Positions 9,481 through 18,750 of a stretch of DNA of 64,000 bases are shown here, piece by piece. The stretch is from Amaricoccus macauensis. GTDB lineage: Bacteria; Pseudomonadota; Alphaproteobacteria; Rhodobacterales; Rhodobacteraceae. The stretch covers positions 620,001-684,000 of the forward strand of contig NZ_JACHFM010000002.1 in the NCBI RefSeq assembly GCF_014201905.1, written 5' to 3'. The translations under genes and the position numbers were made by a program. Below the pieces are notes generated by a model that saw nothing but the letters and a program-made list of their open reading frames with translations, was not told where the DNA came from and searched no databases. How positions within the stretch are numbered: position 1 is the stretch's first letter; every line of letters starts with the position of its first letter.

Positions 9481-10704
9481 TCAGTCGGTGGGTAGGCTGC
9501 GGCCGGGGCTTGCCACCACGTGTGGGTCGACGAGGTAGCGGTCGAAGAGCGGCAGGCTGGCGCCGCCGAGGGCGCGGGCGAGCGGGCCGATGCCGCCGCC
9601 GCGGATTTCGGGCGGCTCGATACCCGAGAGGTCGAGCCGCCCGAGGCCGGCCTTGACGGCGTGGAGGAGGCGGGTCCGGACGTCTTCGGGAAACGGCCCG
9701 TCGATCACCACGGCCTCGAAGTCGATGATGGCCGAGCCCGCGGCGATTGCCTGGGCAATGCCGAGTCCGGCTTCGGCGAGCCAGTCGTCGAGGTGGGCGC
9801 CGAGGGTGGTCCAGTCGGCGCCCGGGTCGTAGATCGTGGAAGCGGGCAGGCCGGCGGCGCGCAGGCGGCGTTCGAGGACCACGAGCGAAGCCACGTCGAT
9901 GAGTTGCACCGAGCCACCGTGGCCGTCGGGCACCGGCATCGAGCCGAGCGCCGCGGCATTGCCGGTCCGCCCGGCAAAGAGCGCGCCCGAGAGCACGAGG
10001 CCGCCGCCGATGAAGGTGCCGATGTAGAAGTAGAGGAAGTCCTGCAATCCGGCGTTGTCGCTGAAGGCGAGTTCAGCGCCACAGGCGGCGGTGGCGTCGT
10101 TCTGCATGTAGACGGGATAGGGCAGCACCGCGTCGAGTTCGGCCCGCAGGTCGCGCGTGCGCCATGCGGCGAGGTGTCCCGGCGGCGCCTGGATCTCGTC
10201 CGACCATTCCCAGAGGCCGAAGGGCATCGCGAGGCCGAGCCCGGCAATCCGCGCGGCAAGCGGCCCGAGCTCTGCGGCACAGGCCGCGACCTGCTCGCGG
10301 ATGAGGGCGAGCACGTTGTCGGGCATGGGATAGGGGTAGCGGACCGAGGCGCGATGGCGCAGGCCGCCGGCGAAATCCACCAGCACCACGTCGAGGCTGC
10401 GCCGGCCGATCTTCGCGCCGATGAAGAAGGCGCCCTCCGGGTCGAGCGAGAGCGGTACCAGCGGCTGGCCGACGCGGCCGCGCTGCGGCTCACCCCGGCG
10501 CAGGAGGTGATCGGCTTCGAGGTGGCGCATGATGACCGAGACGGTCTGCGCCGAAAGCCCGGTCATCCGGGCGATCTCCGACTTGGCGAGCGAGCCGTGG
10601 CGGCGCACGAGGCTCAGGACCAGCCGTTCGTTGTGGGCGCGCATCCCGGCCTGGTTGGTGCCGCGCTGCGCGGGGAGCGGCGCGGTCTCACGCAATCCCT
10701 CCAT
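9481..10704 (-). CDS. frcR: ROK family transcriptional repressor (FrcR-like)
   Basis: The product is 407 residues counted from ATG 10704, which has AAGGAG about 8 bases upstream. The N-terminal winged helix-turn-helix reads NERLVLSLVRRHGSLAKSEIARMTGLSAQTVS; the remainder is a ROK/NagC-type sugar-kinase-like fold with a DVVLVDFAGG strand and a phosphate-binding-like region. It is divergent from frcBCA, with a perfect inverted repeat in the shared gap, so it is very likely the operon's sugar-responsive repressor, as in the rhizobial frc system. The symbol rests on context; the inducer (fructose or another sugar) is inferred. Confidence 0.85.
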   Translation of the reverse strand: MEGLRETAPLPAQRGTNQAGMRAHNERLVLSLVRRHGSLAKSEIARMTGLSAQTVSVIMRHLEADHLLRRGEPQRGRVGQPLVPLSLDPEGAFFIGAKIGRRSLDVVLVDFAGGLRHRASVRYPYPMPDNVLALIREQVAACAAELGPLAARIAGLGLAMPFGLWEWSDEIQAPPGHLAAWRTRDLRAELDAVLPYPVYMQNDATAACGAELAFSDNAGLQDFLYFYIGTFIGGGLVLSGALFAGRTGNAAALGSMPVPDGHGGSVQLIDVASLVVLERRLRAAGLPASTIYDPGADWTTLGAHLDDWLAEAGLGIAQAIAAGSAIIDFEAVVIDGPFPEDVRTRLLHAVKAGLGRLDLSGIEPPEIRGGGIGPLARALGGASLPLFDRYLVDPHVVASPGRSLPTD

Positions 10705-10768
10705 GCGGCGATCTCCTTGTGCCTCTGGTGTGGATGTCGGGGCCGCGCCGGAGCTTAGGGGAGGAAAA

Positions 10769-10785
10769 TAAATCATAGTGATTTA
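10769..10785. promoter_or_regulatory. ROK repressor operator
   Basis: TAAATCA-TAG-TGATTTA is a perfect 17-base inverted repeat in an AT-rich island between the divergent ROK gene and frcB. It ends 4 bases before the frcB TTGACA element. Position and symmetry fit a repressor site controlling frcBCA and perhaps the regulator. Confidence 0.65.
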
Positions 10786-10789
10786 ATTA

Positions 10790-10818
10790 TTGACAGACGC
10801 CGAGGATTGCAGTTTGCT
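10790..10818 (+). promoter_or_regulatory. Putative frcB promoter
   Basis: A consensus -35 hexamer TTGACA lies at 10790-10795. A -10 at 17-base spacing (TTTGCT, 10813-10818) is weak. The operator lies immediately upstream of the -35. Confidence 0.5.
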
Positions 10819-10880
10819 GTAAGCTACCGGTGAAACGAAGCGACCGGATGAAAATGCTGACAGGGAAGGACACCGCAATC

Positions 10881-11909
10881 ATGACGACCTCGACCCTCAA
10901 GGGCGCGCTGCTGGCGGCTGCGGCCGTGCTGGCGGTGAGTGCTGCGCCGGGTTTCGCGCAGGACGTTTCCGCCTGCCTGATCACCAAGACCGATTCCAAC
11001 CCGTTCTTCGTCAAGATGAAGGAGGGTGCGCTTGCCAAGGCCAAGGAACTCGGCGTCTCGCTGAAGACCTATGCCGGCAAGCAGGAAGGCGACAACGAGG
11101 GTCAGGTGCAGGCGGTCGAGACCTGCATCGCCGACGGCGCGAAGGGCATCCTGCTGGTGCCCACGGACTCCAAGGCCATCGTCGAGGCGGTGAAGAAGGC
11201 GCGCGACGCCGGGATCCTCGTGATCGCCCTCGACACGCCGCTCGAGCCGCTTGACGCCGCGGACGCGACGCTTGCCACCGACAACTTCGAGGCCGGCCGG
11301 CTGATCGGCGCCTGGGCGAAGGCGACGATGGGCCCCGAGGCCGAGACCGCGCGCATCGCCTTCCTCGACCTCATGCCGTCGCAGCCGACCGTGGACGTGT
11401 TGCGCGATCAGGGGTTCATGACCGGTTTCGGCATCGATCCGAAGGATCTGACCGTCATCGGTGATGAGGATGATCCGCGGATCGTCGGGCATGACATGAC
11501 GTACGGCACCGAGGAGGGCGGCCGTACCGCCATGGAGAACCTGCTCCAGAAAGACCCGATGGTGAACCTCGTCTACGCGATGAACGAGCCGGCCGCGGCG
11601 GGTGGCTATGAGGCGCTGAAGTCGATGGGGCGCGAGAGCGACGTGCTGATCGTCGCCATCGACGGCGGCTGCCCGGGCGTGACGAACGTGGCCGAGGGCG
11701 CGGTTGGCGCGACCTCGCAGCAGTATCCGCTGCTGATGGCCTCCATGGGGATCGAGGCGATCGCCCAGTACGCCAAGGACGGTACCCTGCCGAAGCCGAC
11801 CGAAGGCAAGGCGTTCACCGACACCGGGGCCGTGCTGGTGACCGACAAGCCCGTCGAGGGCATCCCGTCGATCGACACCAAGGAAGGTCTGGAGAAGTGC
11901 TGGGGCTGA
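10881..11909 (+). CDS. frcB: Sugar ABC transporter substrate-binding protein (FrcB-like)
   Basis: This is the periplasmic binding component of a CUT2 sugar importer. The 342-residue product starts with a clear signal peptide ([24 protein letters not shown], cleavage expected after AQ). The mature protein has the type I periplasmic-binding fold: [17 protein letters not shown], the [12 protein letters not shown] strand-turn, [10 protein letters not shown], and a C-terminal [15 protein letters not shown] 10881 is chosen for the signal peptide; GTG 10830 would add 17 charged residues before it. It is followed by frcC and frcA, and its length and motifs match the FrcB fructose/ribose/mannose-binding protein of rhizobia. 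Exact sugar inferred. Confidence 0.92.
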   Translation: MTTSTLKGALLAAAAVLAVSAAPGFAQDVSACLITKTDSNPFFVKMKEGALAKAKELGVSLKTYAGKQEGDNEGQVQAVETCIADGAKGILLVPTDSKAIVEAVKKARDAGILVIALDTPLEPLDAADATLATDNFEAGRLIGAWAKATMGPEAETARIAFLDLMPSQPTVDVLRDQGFMTGFGIDPKDLTVIGDEDDPRIVGHDMTYGTEEGGRTAMENLLQKDPMVNLVYAMNEPAAAGGYEALKSMGRESDVLIVAIDGGCPGVTNVAEGAVGATSQQYPLLMASMGIEAIAQYAKDGTLPKPTEGKAFTDTGAVLVTDKPVEGIPSIDTKEGLEKCWG

Positions 11910-11948
11910 CGGCGCCTCATATGCTTCTTGCGGCAACGACCGGACGAG

Positions 11949-11971
11949 GGAGGCGGCACGGGGCCGCCTCC
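11949..11971 (+). promoter_or_regulatory. Intercistronic hairpin frcB-frcC
   Basis: GGAGGCGGC and GCCGCCTCC form a perfect 9-bp stem with a 5-base loop in the 122-base gap. Such stems often protect the binding-protein mRNA or attenuate read-through, giving more binding protein than permease. There is no T-run. Confidence 0.55.
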
Positions 11972-12031
11972 GACATGAGCGGGCGGGACCGGGGATAACA
12001 CCGGCTGCCGGAAGCCTTAGGGGGTGAAACG

Positions 12032-13105
12032 ATGGCCGAGGCGAAATCGCCGGCACAGGAGTTCGAGAAGGGTCTGACCGGCAGCTCGACGGATGTGGCG
12101 TCCTTCGAGCGCGAGGGCAAGACTTTCATCGAACGGGCGCAGCACGCGCTTCATTCCAATCCGGCGCTGGTGCCGCTCATCGTGCTGATGCTGTCGCTCG
12201 GGCTGTTCGGGGCGTTGCTCGGCTCGAAGTTTTTCTCGGCGTTCACGCTGACGCTCATCCTGCAGCAGGTGGCGATCACCGGTATTGTCGGCGCGGCGCA
12301 GACGCTGGTGGTGATAACCGCGGGCATTGAACTCTCGGTCGGCGCGATCATGGTGTTCTCCTCGGTGGTCATGGGGCAGTTCACCTTCCGCTACGGGATC
12401 CCCGCGCCGATCTCGATCCTCTGCGGATTCGCCGTGGGTGGCGGGATCGGCTGGATCAACGGGTTTCTGGTGGCGCGGGTGAAGCTGCCGCCGTTCATCG
12501 TGACGCTCGGCATGTGGCAGATCGTGCTGGCGGCGAACTTTCTCTACTCGCGGAACGAGACGATCCGCAGTCAGGACATCGAGGCGCAGGCGCCGCTGCT
12601 GCAGCTGTTCGGGGCGCAGCTGAAGATTGGCGGGGCGGTGTTCACGCTCGGTGTCATTGCCATGGTGGTGCTGGTCTTCGTGCTGAACTACGCGCTGACG
12701 CAGACCGCCTGGGGGCGGCACGTCTACGCGATCGGCGACGATCCGGAAGCGGCGAAGCTCGCGGGCGTCAAGGTGCAGAAGACGCTGATGTCGGTCTACA
12801 CGGTTTCGGGGCTGATCTGTGCGCTGGCGGGCTGGGTGTTGATCGGGCGCATCGGGTCGGTGTCGCCGACCGCCGGGCAGTTCGCGAACATCGAGTCGAT
12901 CACCGCGGTGGTGATCGGGGGCATATCGCTGTTCGGCGGCAGGGGGTCGATCCTCGGGATGCTGTTCGGCGCGCTGATCGTCGGGGTCTTTGCCCTTGGT
13001 CTGCGCCTTCTCGGGACCGATCCGCAGTGGACCTATCTGCTCATCGGCCTGCTCATCATCTTCGCGGTCGCCATCGACCAGTGGATCCGGAAGGTTGCGG
13101 GGTAA
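12032..13105 (+). CDS. frcC: Sugar ABC transporter permease (FrcC-like)
   Basis: FrcC is the CUT2-type inner-membrane permease. The 357-residue product has a cytoplasmic N-terminal extension of about 45 residues (VASFEREGKTFIERAQHALH), then eight to ten hydrophobic segments from ALVPLIVLMLSLGLFGALL onward. Family motifs include AGIELSVGAIM, LPPFIVTLGM and the EAA-like loop GDDPEAAKLAGVKV. GGGGGTG precedes the ATG. It lies between frcB and frcA and is separated from the latter by only 5 bases. Confidence 0.92.
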   Translation: MAEAKSPAQEFEKGLTGSSTDVASFEREGKTFIERAQHALHSNPALVPLIVLMLSLGLFGALLGSKFFSAFTLTLILQQVAITGIVGAAQTLVVITAGIELSVGAIMVFSSVVMGQFTFRYGIPAPISILCGFAVGGGIGWINGFLVARVKLPPFIVTLGMWQIVLAANFLYSRNETIRSQDIEAQAPLLQLFGAQLKIGGAVFTLGVIAMVVLVFVLNYALTQTAWGRHVYAIGDDPEAAKLAGVKVQKTLMSVYTVSGLICALAGWVLIGRIGSVSPTAGQFANIESITAVVIGGISLFGGRGSILGMLFGALIVGVFALGLRLLGTDPQWTYLLIGLLIIFAVAIDQWIRKVAG

Positions 13106-13110
13106 TCGAC

Positions 13111-13890
<780 letters not shown>

Positions 13891-13904
13891 CACATCGCTC
13901 GCGG

Positions 13905-13935
13905 CGATGCCGCCTCGGCCGGAGGTGCGGCATCG
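13905..13935 (+). terminator. Hairpin at end of frcBCA
   Basis: CGATGCCGC and GCGGCATCG pair perfectly, with an inner CCTC/GAGG extension, 15 bases after the frcA stop. There is no T-run, so termination is inferred from position. Confidence 0.45.
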
Positions 13936-13940
13936 GCGCT

Positions 13941-14172
13941 ACACTATCCAAGCAATTTATCCACAGGGGTGGCTTTGCGATTGCGCGAAGCCGCCCCTCT
14001 CACGAAATACTGCCGCGTGTCTATTGGTTGTCGGCCTCCCTGTGGGTTGGCTCACGTTGCAAATTCCCGTTCGCGGAACGCGCATGCGTAGACGGTACGG
14101 TTGAAAGTGTCTGACGGGGGGCGAACGCCCCCGTAAGCGATCGGCGGGTGCCGCTTTCGCGAGCACCCGCCT
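13941..14172 (+). other. Structured non-coding stretch, possible small RNA ending in terminator
   Basis: No believable gene lies in 13891-14502. The first half is hairpin-rich. GGGGTGGCTT pairs with AAGCCGCCCC, nested within CCACAGGG/CCCTGTGG arms about 60 bases apart. A stem ACGGGGG/CCCCCGT lies near 14114-14134. A strong 9-bp stem GGCGGGTGC/GCACCCGCC at 14143-14171 is followed by TTT. The last hairpin is 270 bases beyond frcA, so it may end an independent small transcript. No known RNA family was recognised and strand is uncertain. Confidence 0.35.
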
Positions 14173-14268
14173 TTCGGCTAGGCCGGGGAGACGGTTGAGG
14201 GATGGGGTGTATCGTCCCTGGCCCTGTGATCGTCTGGTTCGAGGGGATCACGTCCTCATTTTGCAACA

Positions 14269-14348
14269 TGCGAAAGTCACGCGCAACAGGCATGGCGGCC
14301 CGTGGTTGTCGCATCGCGATTGGCCTACACGCATTGCGAAAGTCACGC
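14269..14348. repeat. 14-base direct repeat, 66-base period
   Basis: TGCGAAAGTCACGC occurs at 14269-14282 and again at 14335-14348. Both copies are preceded by a CA-rich base context and followed within a few bases by a purine-rich ATG-containing stretch. They lie in the non-coding gap upstream (on the complementary strand, downstream) of nfeD. Function unknown. Confidence 0.6.
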
Positions 14349-14502
14349 AGGTATGACTGACCGTCATCGAGGGGCACATCGTCGAAGTTTCATTATATAC
14401 CAGCTGCTTAGACAGATCATTGAATTCGTTCCATCAGCATGGCCACTCGGCAATTTCTTGCCGATAGCGAACTTCGCGCGACCCGATCGACGGCAATGTC
14501 AC

Positions 14503-14940
14503 TCAAAGTGGTCGTACTAAGACGACAATTCCGTCGGCCGCCACGATCCGGACCCGATCCCCGGCAAGCGGGATGGGCAAGCCGCCCTCGAGTCGCGCCC
14601 GCCACGGGATGCCGTCGATCAGGATTCGCCCCTCGTTCTGGTCAAAGGCGAGGACTTCGCCATCGCGGCCGACGAGTTGATCGGCCCGGCGATTGAGCGG
14701 ACTGGCGGCGTCAGGCCGCGGGCTCCGGCGGGCGAGCACCAGACGCCCGACGAAGGTCAGAAGGATCGACAGTGCGGCGAAGGCGGCGACCTGCGCCGGC
14801 CAGTCGGTCGGGCCGATGACCCAGAACACCATGGCCGTGCCGAGGGCCGCGAGGGCCGACCAGAGCAGCAGGGTCGTGGTCGTGAGCATCTCGCCGGCAC
14901 CGAGGGCGATGGCGATCGCCACCCACCACCAGGGGCTCAT
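14503..14940 (-). CDS. NfeD family membrane protein
   Basis: The 145-residue product has two to three membrane segments (WWWVAIAIALGAGEM, LLWSALAALGTAMVFWVI, VAAFAALSILLTFVGRLVL) followed by a C-terminal OB-fold-like domain (LVGRDGEVLAFDQNEGRILIDG to VRIVAADGIVVLVRPL). This is the short NfeD form, lacking the ClpP-like protease domain. Its ATG overlaps the TGA of the upstream SPFH gene by 4 bases, so they are translationally coupled. Short NfeD partners of SPFH proteins are proposed to help membrane quality control; the precise role is not known. Confidence 0.88.
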   Translation of the reverse strand: MSPWWWVAIAIALGAGEMLTTTTLLLWSALAALGTAMVFWVIGPTDWPAQVAAFAALSILLTFVGRLVLARRSPRPDAASPLNRRADQLVGRDGEVLAFDQNEGRILIDGIPWRARLEGGLPIPLAGDRVRIVAADGIVVLVRPL

Positions 14941-15860
14941 GATTTCGATCCGCCGGCCCGGGCGGCGCGGGCGAGATCGGCGATGCCGGCGATCGAGCCG
15001 ATGAGGCTCGACGCTTCGAGCGGCATCAGCACGGTCTTCGAGTTCGGGCTCGCGGCGAGGTCGCGCAGCGCTTCGGTGTATTTCTGCGCGACGAAGTAGT
15101 TCACCGCCTGGACGTCACCGCGCGAGATCGCCTCGGAGACCATGGTGGTCGCCTTCGCCTCGGCCTCGGCCGCGCGTTCGCGCGCCTCGGCGTCGAGGAA
15201 GGCCGCCTGCCGCCGGCCTTCGGCTTCGCGAATCTGCGCCTCGCGCTGGCCCTCGGCCTTGAGGATCGCCGATTGCTTCTGACCTTCGGCGGTGAGGATT
15301 TCCGCGCGCTTCTCGCGTTCGGCCTTCATCTGCTGCGCCATGGCGTGGGTGATGTCCGGCGGGGGTGCCAGGTCGCGGATCTCGACCCGGGTCACCTTCA
15401 CGCCCCACGGCGTCGAGGCGTGGTCAATCACCCCGAGGAGCCGCTGGTTGATGGCGTCACGATTGGAAAGCGCCTCGTCGAGATCCATGGAGCCGAGAAC
15501 CGCGCGGATGTTGGTCTGGCTGATGTTCTTCAGCGCCAGTTCGAGGTTGCGCACCTCGTAGGCGGCCTTTGACGCATCGACCACCTGATAGAAGGCCACG
15601 GCGTCGGACTTCAGCATGGCGTTGTCGCGGGAGATCACCTCCTGCTCCTCCACGTCGAGCACCGTTTCCATCATGTTGATGCGCCGGCCCACCCGTTCGA
15701 TGATCGGAATGAGGATCGCAAGGCCCGGCTGGAGCGTGCGGACGTAGCGGCCGAAGCGTTCCACCGTCCAGTTCTCGCCCTGTGGCACCGATTTCACCGT
15801 GGTGAACACAAGGATCACGGCGAAAATCAGGACGGCGATTGCCACCGTGTAGATCGGCAT
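14937..15860 (-). CDS. qmcA: SPFH/band 7 protein (QmcA/stomatin-like)
   Basis: The 307-residue product has one N-terminal membrane anchor (YTVAIAVLIFAVILVFTTV), then the SPFH domain (VPQGENWTVERFGRYVRTLQPG, ISRDNAMLKSDAVAFYQV, RDAINQRLLGVIDHAS). A long charged coiled-coil flotillin-like tail follows (about 195-260, rich in AEGQKQ/EAEGRRQ repeats). GGAAGGAGA precedes ATG 15860; the longer frame upstream is not conserved-looking. With nfeD it forms the common SPFH-NfeD pair, thought to scaffold membrane microdomains and proteostasis. It is divergent from the ExbB-like gene at 15982. Confidence 0.9.
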   Translation of the reverse strand: MPIYTVAIAVLIFAVILVFTTVKSVPQGENWTVERFGRYVRTLQPGLAILIPIIERVGRRINMMETVLDVEEQEVISRDNAMLKSDAVAFYQVVDASKAAYEVRNLELALKNISQTNIRAVLGSMDLDEALSNRDAINQRLLGVIDHASTPWGVKVTRVEIRDLAPPPDITHAMAQQMKAEREKRAEILTAEGQKQSAILKAEGQREAQIREAEGRRQAAFLDAEARERAAEAEAKATTMVSEAISRGDVQAVNYFVAQKYTEALRDLAASPNSKTVLMPLEASSLIGSIAGIADLARAARAGGSKS

Positions 15861-15981
15861 TGGATCGATCTCCTTCCATGCGCACTTCCGGAGTGCACTA
15901 CGCGACAATTGTGCTGCAAGAGAAGCCGGTTGGAAAGCGAAGCGGCGCATCGTAAGGTCCGCCGCGACCCCGGAGCGGAGA

Positions 15982-17157
15982 TTGCCCTTGGCCAGAAAGA
16001 TGGTGTTGAGCCACACCAGCGAGCCCCAGTTCAGCCAGCCGGTCCGCCAGATCGTCTCGATGCTGATCGTGCTCGGCCTTGTGGCGGCGGTCGCCGTGCT
16101 GCTCTTTCCGCACGTGAAGCCGGTCTTCCTCGCCTCGATCTATCTCAACGTCTTCATCGTCTTCGTCTTTCTCGTCGGCATCCTCGCCTGTTTCTGGCAG
16201 GTGGCCTCACTCATCAGTTCGGTGAGCTGGATCGAGGGATTTGCGCTCGACGTCCCCGGGGCCGACTTTGCGCGGCCACCGCGCCTGCTTGCACCGCTGG
16301 CCGCGATGCTCTCGGAGCGTCGGGCGCGGCGGGCGCTCACCTCGTCCTCGACCCGCTCGATCCTCGATTCCGTCGGCACGCGGATCGAGGAGCAACGGGA
16401 TCTGACGCGCTACCTGATCAACCTGTTGATCTTTCTCGGTCTGCTCGGCACGTTCTACGGGCTGTCGACCGTGGTTCCGGCGGTGGTGAACACCATCCGC
16501 ACGCTGGCGCCGCAGGAGGGGCAATCCGCCGTCGAGGTGTTCGACAAGCTGATGAGCGGCCTCGAGGGCCAGCTCGGCGGCATGGGCACGGCATTTGCCT
16601 CGTCGCTCATCGGTCTTTCCGGCTCGCTGGTGGTGGGGCTGCTCGAGCTTTTCGCGAGCCATGCGCAGAACCGGTTCTACCGCGAGCTGGAGGAGTGGCT
16701 GTCGTCGATCACCAAGCTCGGGATCACCGGGGTCGATCCCGAGGAGGCGCTGACCGCGGCGAACGTGCTGACGGTCATCGGCGAGACCGGGGCGCAGATC
16801 GACGCGTTGCGGGCCAGCGTCGAGCAGAGCGTGGAGCGCAGTGCCGCGACGGAGGCCCGGGTGGTCGAGCTGATGGAAACGCTGGCGGCACCAAGGCCCG
16901 ACGCGGTCGACCGGGCGCTCTTCGAGCGGCTGATCGCCTCGCAGGAGCGGGTGGCCGGGATCCTCGCCAATCGCGACGAGGAGGCGGGCGGGCTCGATGC
17001 CGAGACGCGGGCGCGCCTGCGCTCGATCGACACGCAGGTCCTGCGCATTCTCGAAGACCTTTCGGCCGGGCGGCAGGACATGGTGACCGAAATCCGCCAG
17101 GACATCGCCCAGCTGACCGAGGCGTTGCGCGCGGTCGCCTCCCGCGCGAGGCACTGA
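15982..17157 (+). CDS. ExbB/MotA-like proton-channel subunit
   Basis: The product is about 391 residues. Hydrophobic segments lie near residues 28-47, 55-75, about 150-170 (LINLLIFLGLLGTFYGLS) and about 205-230 (GTAFASSLIGLSGSLVVGLLELF), the last two matching the MotA/TolQ/ExbB pore region. The segment GQLGGMGTAFASSLIGL is typical. A C-terminal coiled-coil of about 120 residues follows. It is coupled to the OmpA-like gene 1 base downstream, so the two probably form an inner-membrane motor or force-transducing complex anchored to peptidoglycan. It is not flagellar MotA: no flagellar genes are nearby. Start uncertain: TTG 15982, TTG 15988 or ATG 16000, with GGAGCGGAG just upstream. Confidence 0.78.
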   Translation: MPLARKMVLSHTSEPQFSQPVRQIVSMLIVLGLVAAVAVLLFPHVKPVFLASIYLNVFIVFVFLVGILACFWQVASLISSVSWIEGFALDVPGADFARPPRLLAPLAAMLSERRARRALTSSSTRSILDSVGTRIEEQRDLTRYLINLLIFLGLLGTFYGLSTVVPAVVNTIRTLAPQEGQSAVEVFDKLMSGLEGQLGGMGTAFASSLIGLSGSLVVGLLELFASHAQNRFYRELEEWLSSITKLGITGVDPEEALTAANVLTVIGETGAQIDALRASVEQSVERSAATEARVVELMETLAAPRPDAVDRALFERLIASQERVAGILANRDEEAGGLDAETRARLRSIDTQVLRILEDLSAGRQDMVTEIRQDIAQLTEALRAVASRARH

Positions 17158-17158
17158 G

Positions 17159-18616
17159 GTGGGACTTTCCCGACGCTCGCGGATGCCGCCGTCGATCTGG
17201 CCGGGCTTCGTCGACGCGATGACGGCGCTCGTCCTCGTGTTGTTCTTCGTGATCTCGATCTTCATGATCGTGCAGTTCGTGCTGCGCGACACGATCTCCG
17301 GGCAGACGCGCGAGCTCGACGAGCTGTCACTGCAGGTGGCGAACCTCGCCGACGCGCTCGGGCTCGAGCGCACGCGGGCCGATCGCAGCGAGGCGCTGGT
17401 TTCGACCTTGCAGGCGGCGCAGACTGAAGCGCAGGCGCGCATTGCCGGGCTCACCGGCGAGAAGGCGGCGGCGGAGGCGAGGGTCACCGACTTCGAGGCG
17501 CAGGTGGCGAGCCTGATTGCGCGCAACACCGAGCTGCAGGGCACCGTCGATGCCGGCGAGGCGGCTGCGCGGCTTGCGGAGGCCAAGCGCGTGGCGCTCG
17601 AGGCGCTGGCGGCGTCGTTGCAGAAGGATGTGGACGCCGCGAAGCTCGATGCGGGCAAGCTCTCCGACGCGGAAGCCGCGCGGTTGGCCGAAGCGGCGGC
17701 GGCGGAGGAGTTGCGCAAGAAGCTCGCGGGTTCCGACGCCGAGCTGACGGCGATGACGCTCGCGCTCGAAGCCGAGCGGAAGAAGGCGGAGGACACGCTG
17801 ACGCTTCTCGCCGCGGCCGAGGCGGCGAAGAAGGGGCTCGAGGGAGAGAGGAGCACGGCGCTCACCGACGCGCAGAAGCGGCTGGCCGAACTGGCGCAGG
17901 CCAACGCGCTTCTCGCCGAGCAGAAGCAGGTGTCGGCCGAGGGGCAGCGGCAGGTTGCGCTCCTGAACCAGCAGACCGCCGAGCTTCGGGCGCAGCTCGG
18001 CTCGCTTCAGGGCGTGCTGGACGCCTCCGCGGAGAAGGATGCCGCCGCTCAGGTGCAGATCAAGACGCTCGGATCGAGCCTCAACGCGGCACTTGCGAAG
18101 CTCGCGATCTCCGATGCCCGCGAGAAGCTGCGGTTGCAGGAGGAAGCGAAGGATCTCGCGAACTACCGCTCGGAGTTCTTCGGGCGGATGCGGCAGATCC
18201 TCGGCGAGCGTGAGGGCGTGCAGGTGGTGGGCGATCGCTTCGTCTTCCCCTCGGAGGTGTTGTTCGCGCCGGGCTCGGCAACGCTGAACCCGGAGGGGCG
18301 CGCGCAGGTCGCGCGGGTTGCCTCGGTGATCCGCGAGGTTGCGGACCAGATCCCGGCGGATATCCCGTGGATCCTCCGCGTGGACGGCCACACCGACACG
18401 ACGCCGGTCGGCCCGACGAGCCAGTTCCGCGACAACTGGGATCTGTCTGAGGCACGGGCGCTCTCGGTGGTGCGCTACATCATCGAGGAGCAGGGCCTGC
18501 CCCCCGATCGGCTGGCCGCGACCGGGTTCGGGGAGTTCCAGCCGATCGACCCGGGCACGTCCCCCGACGCGCTGGCGCGGAACCGGCGGATCGAGCTCAA
18601 GCTGACCGAGCGCTAG
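17159..18616 (+). CDS. OmpA/MotB-like peptidoglycan-binding protein with long coiled coil
   Basis: The 485-residue product has an N-terminal membrane anchor (FVDAMTALVLVLFFVISIFMIVQFVL) with an Asp (FVDAM) just before the helix, as in MotB/ExbD/TolR proton-channel partners. About 280 residues of alanine/glutamate-rich coiled coil follow. A C-terminal OmpA domain then runs from about 370 to 485 (FAPGSATLNPEGRAQVARVA, RVDGHTDTTPV, LSEARALSVVRYII, ATGFGEFQPI, NRRIELKLTER). GTG 17159 follows the upstream stop by 1 base. Together with the ExbB-like protein it looks like a stator-type complex spanning the envelope; its output is unknown. Confidence 0.82.
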   Translation: MGLSRRSRMPPSIWPGFVDAMTALVLVLFFVISIFMIVQFVLRDTISGQTRELDELSLQVANLADALGLERTRADRSEALVSTLQAAQTEAQARIAGLTGEKAAAEARVTDFEAQVASLIARNTELQGTVDAGEAAARLAEAKRVALEALAASLQKDVDAAKLDAGKLSDAEAARLAEAAAAEELRKKLAGSDAELTAMTLALEAERKKAEDTLTLLAAAEAAKKGLEGERSTALTDAQKRLAELAQANALLAEQKQVSAEGQRQVALLNQQTAELRAQLGSLQGVLDASAEKDAAAQVQIKTLGSSLNAALAKLAISDAREKLRLQEEAKDLANYRSEFFGRMRQILGEREGVQVVGDRFVFPSEVLFAPGSATLNPEGRAQVARVASVIREVADQIPADIPWILRVDGHTDTTPVGPTSQFRDNWDLSEARALSVVRYIIEEQGLPPDRLAATGFGEFQPIDPGTSPDALARNRRIELKLTER

Positions 18617-18750
18617 GCCGGAGGGGCGGCTGGCCGGGGGACCGGGGCGAAGGGCTTCGGGGTTCAGCGTCGCCGATCTCAGCCTTGATGACAGGGTCGG
18701 AAAACCCCGGCAATATGCCGCGCGCAACACAAAAAAATGGGGAGGTGGCC

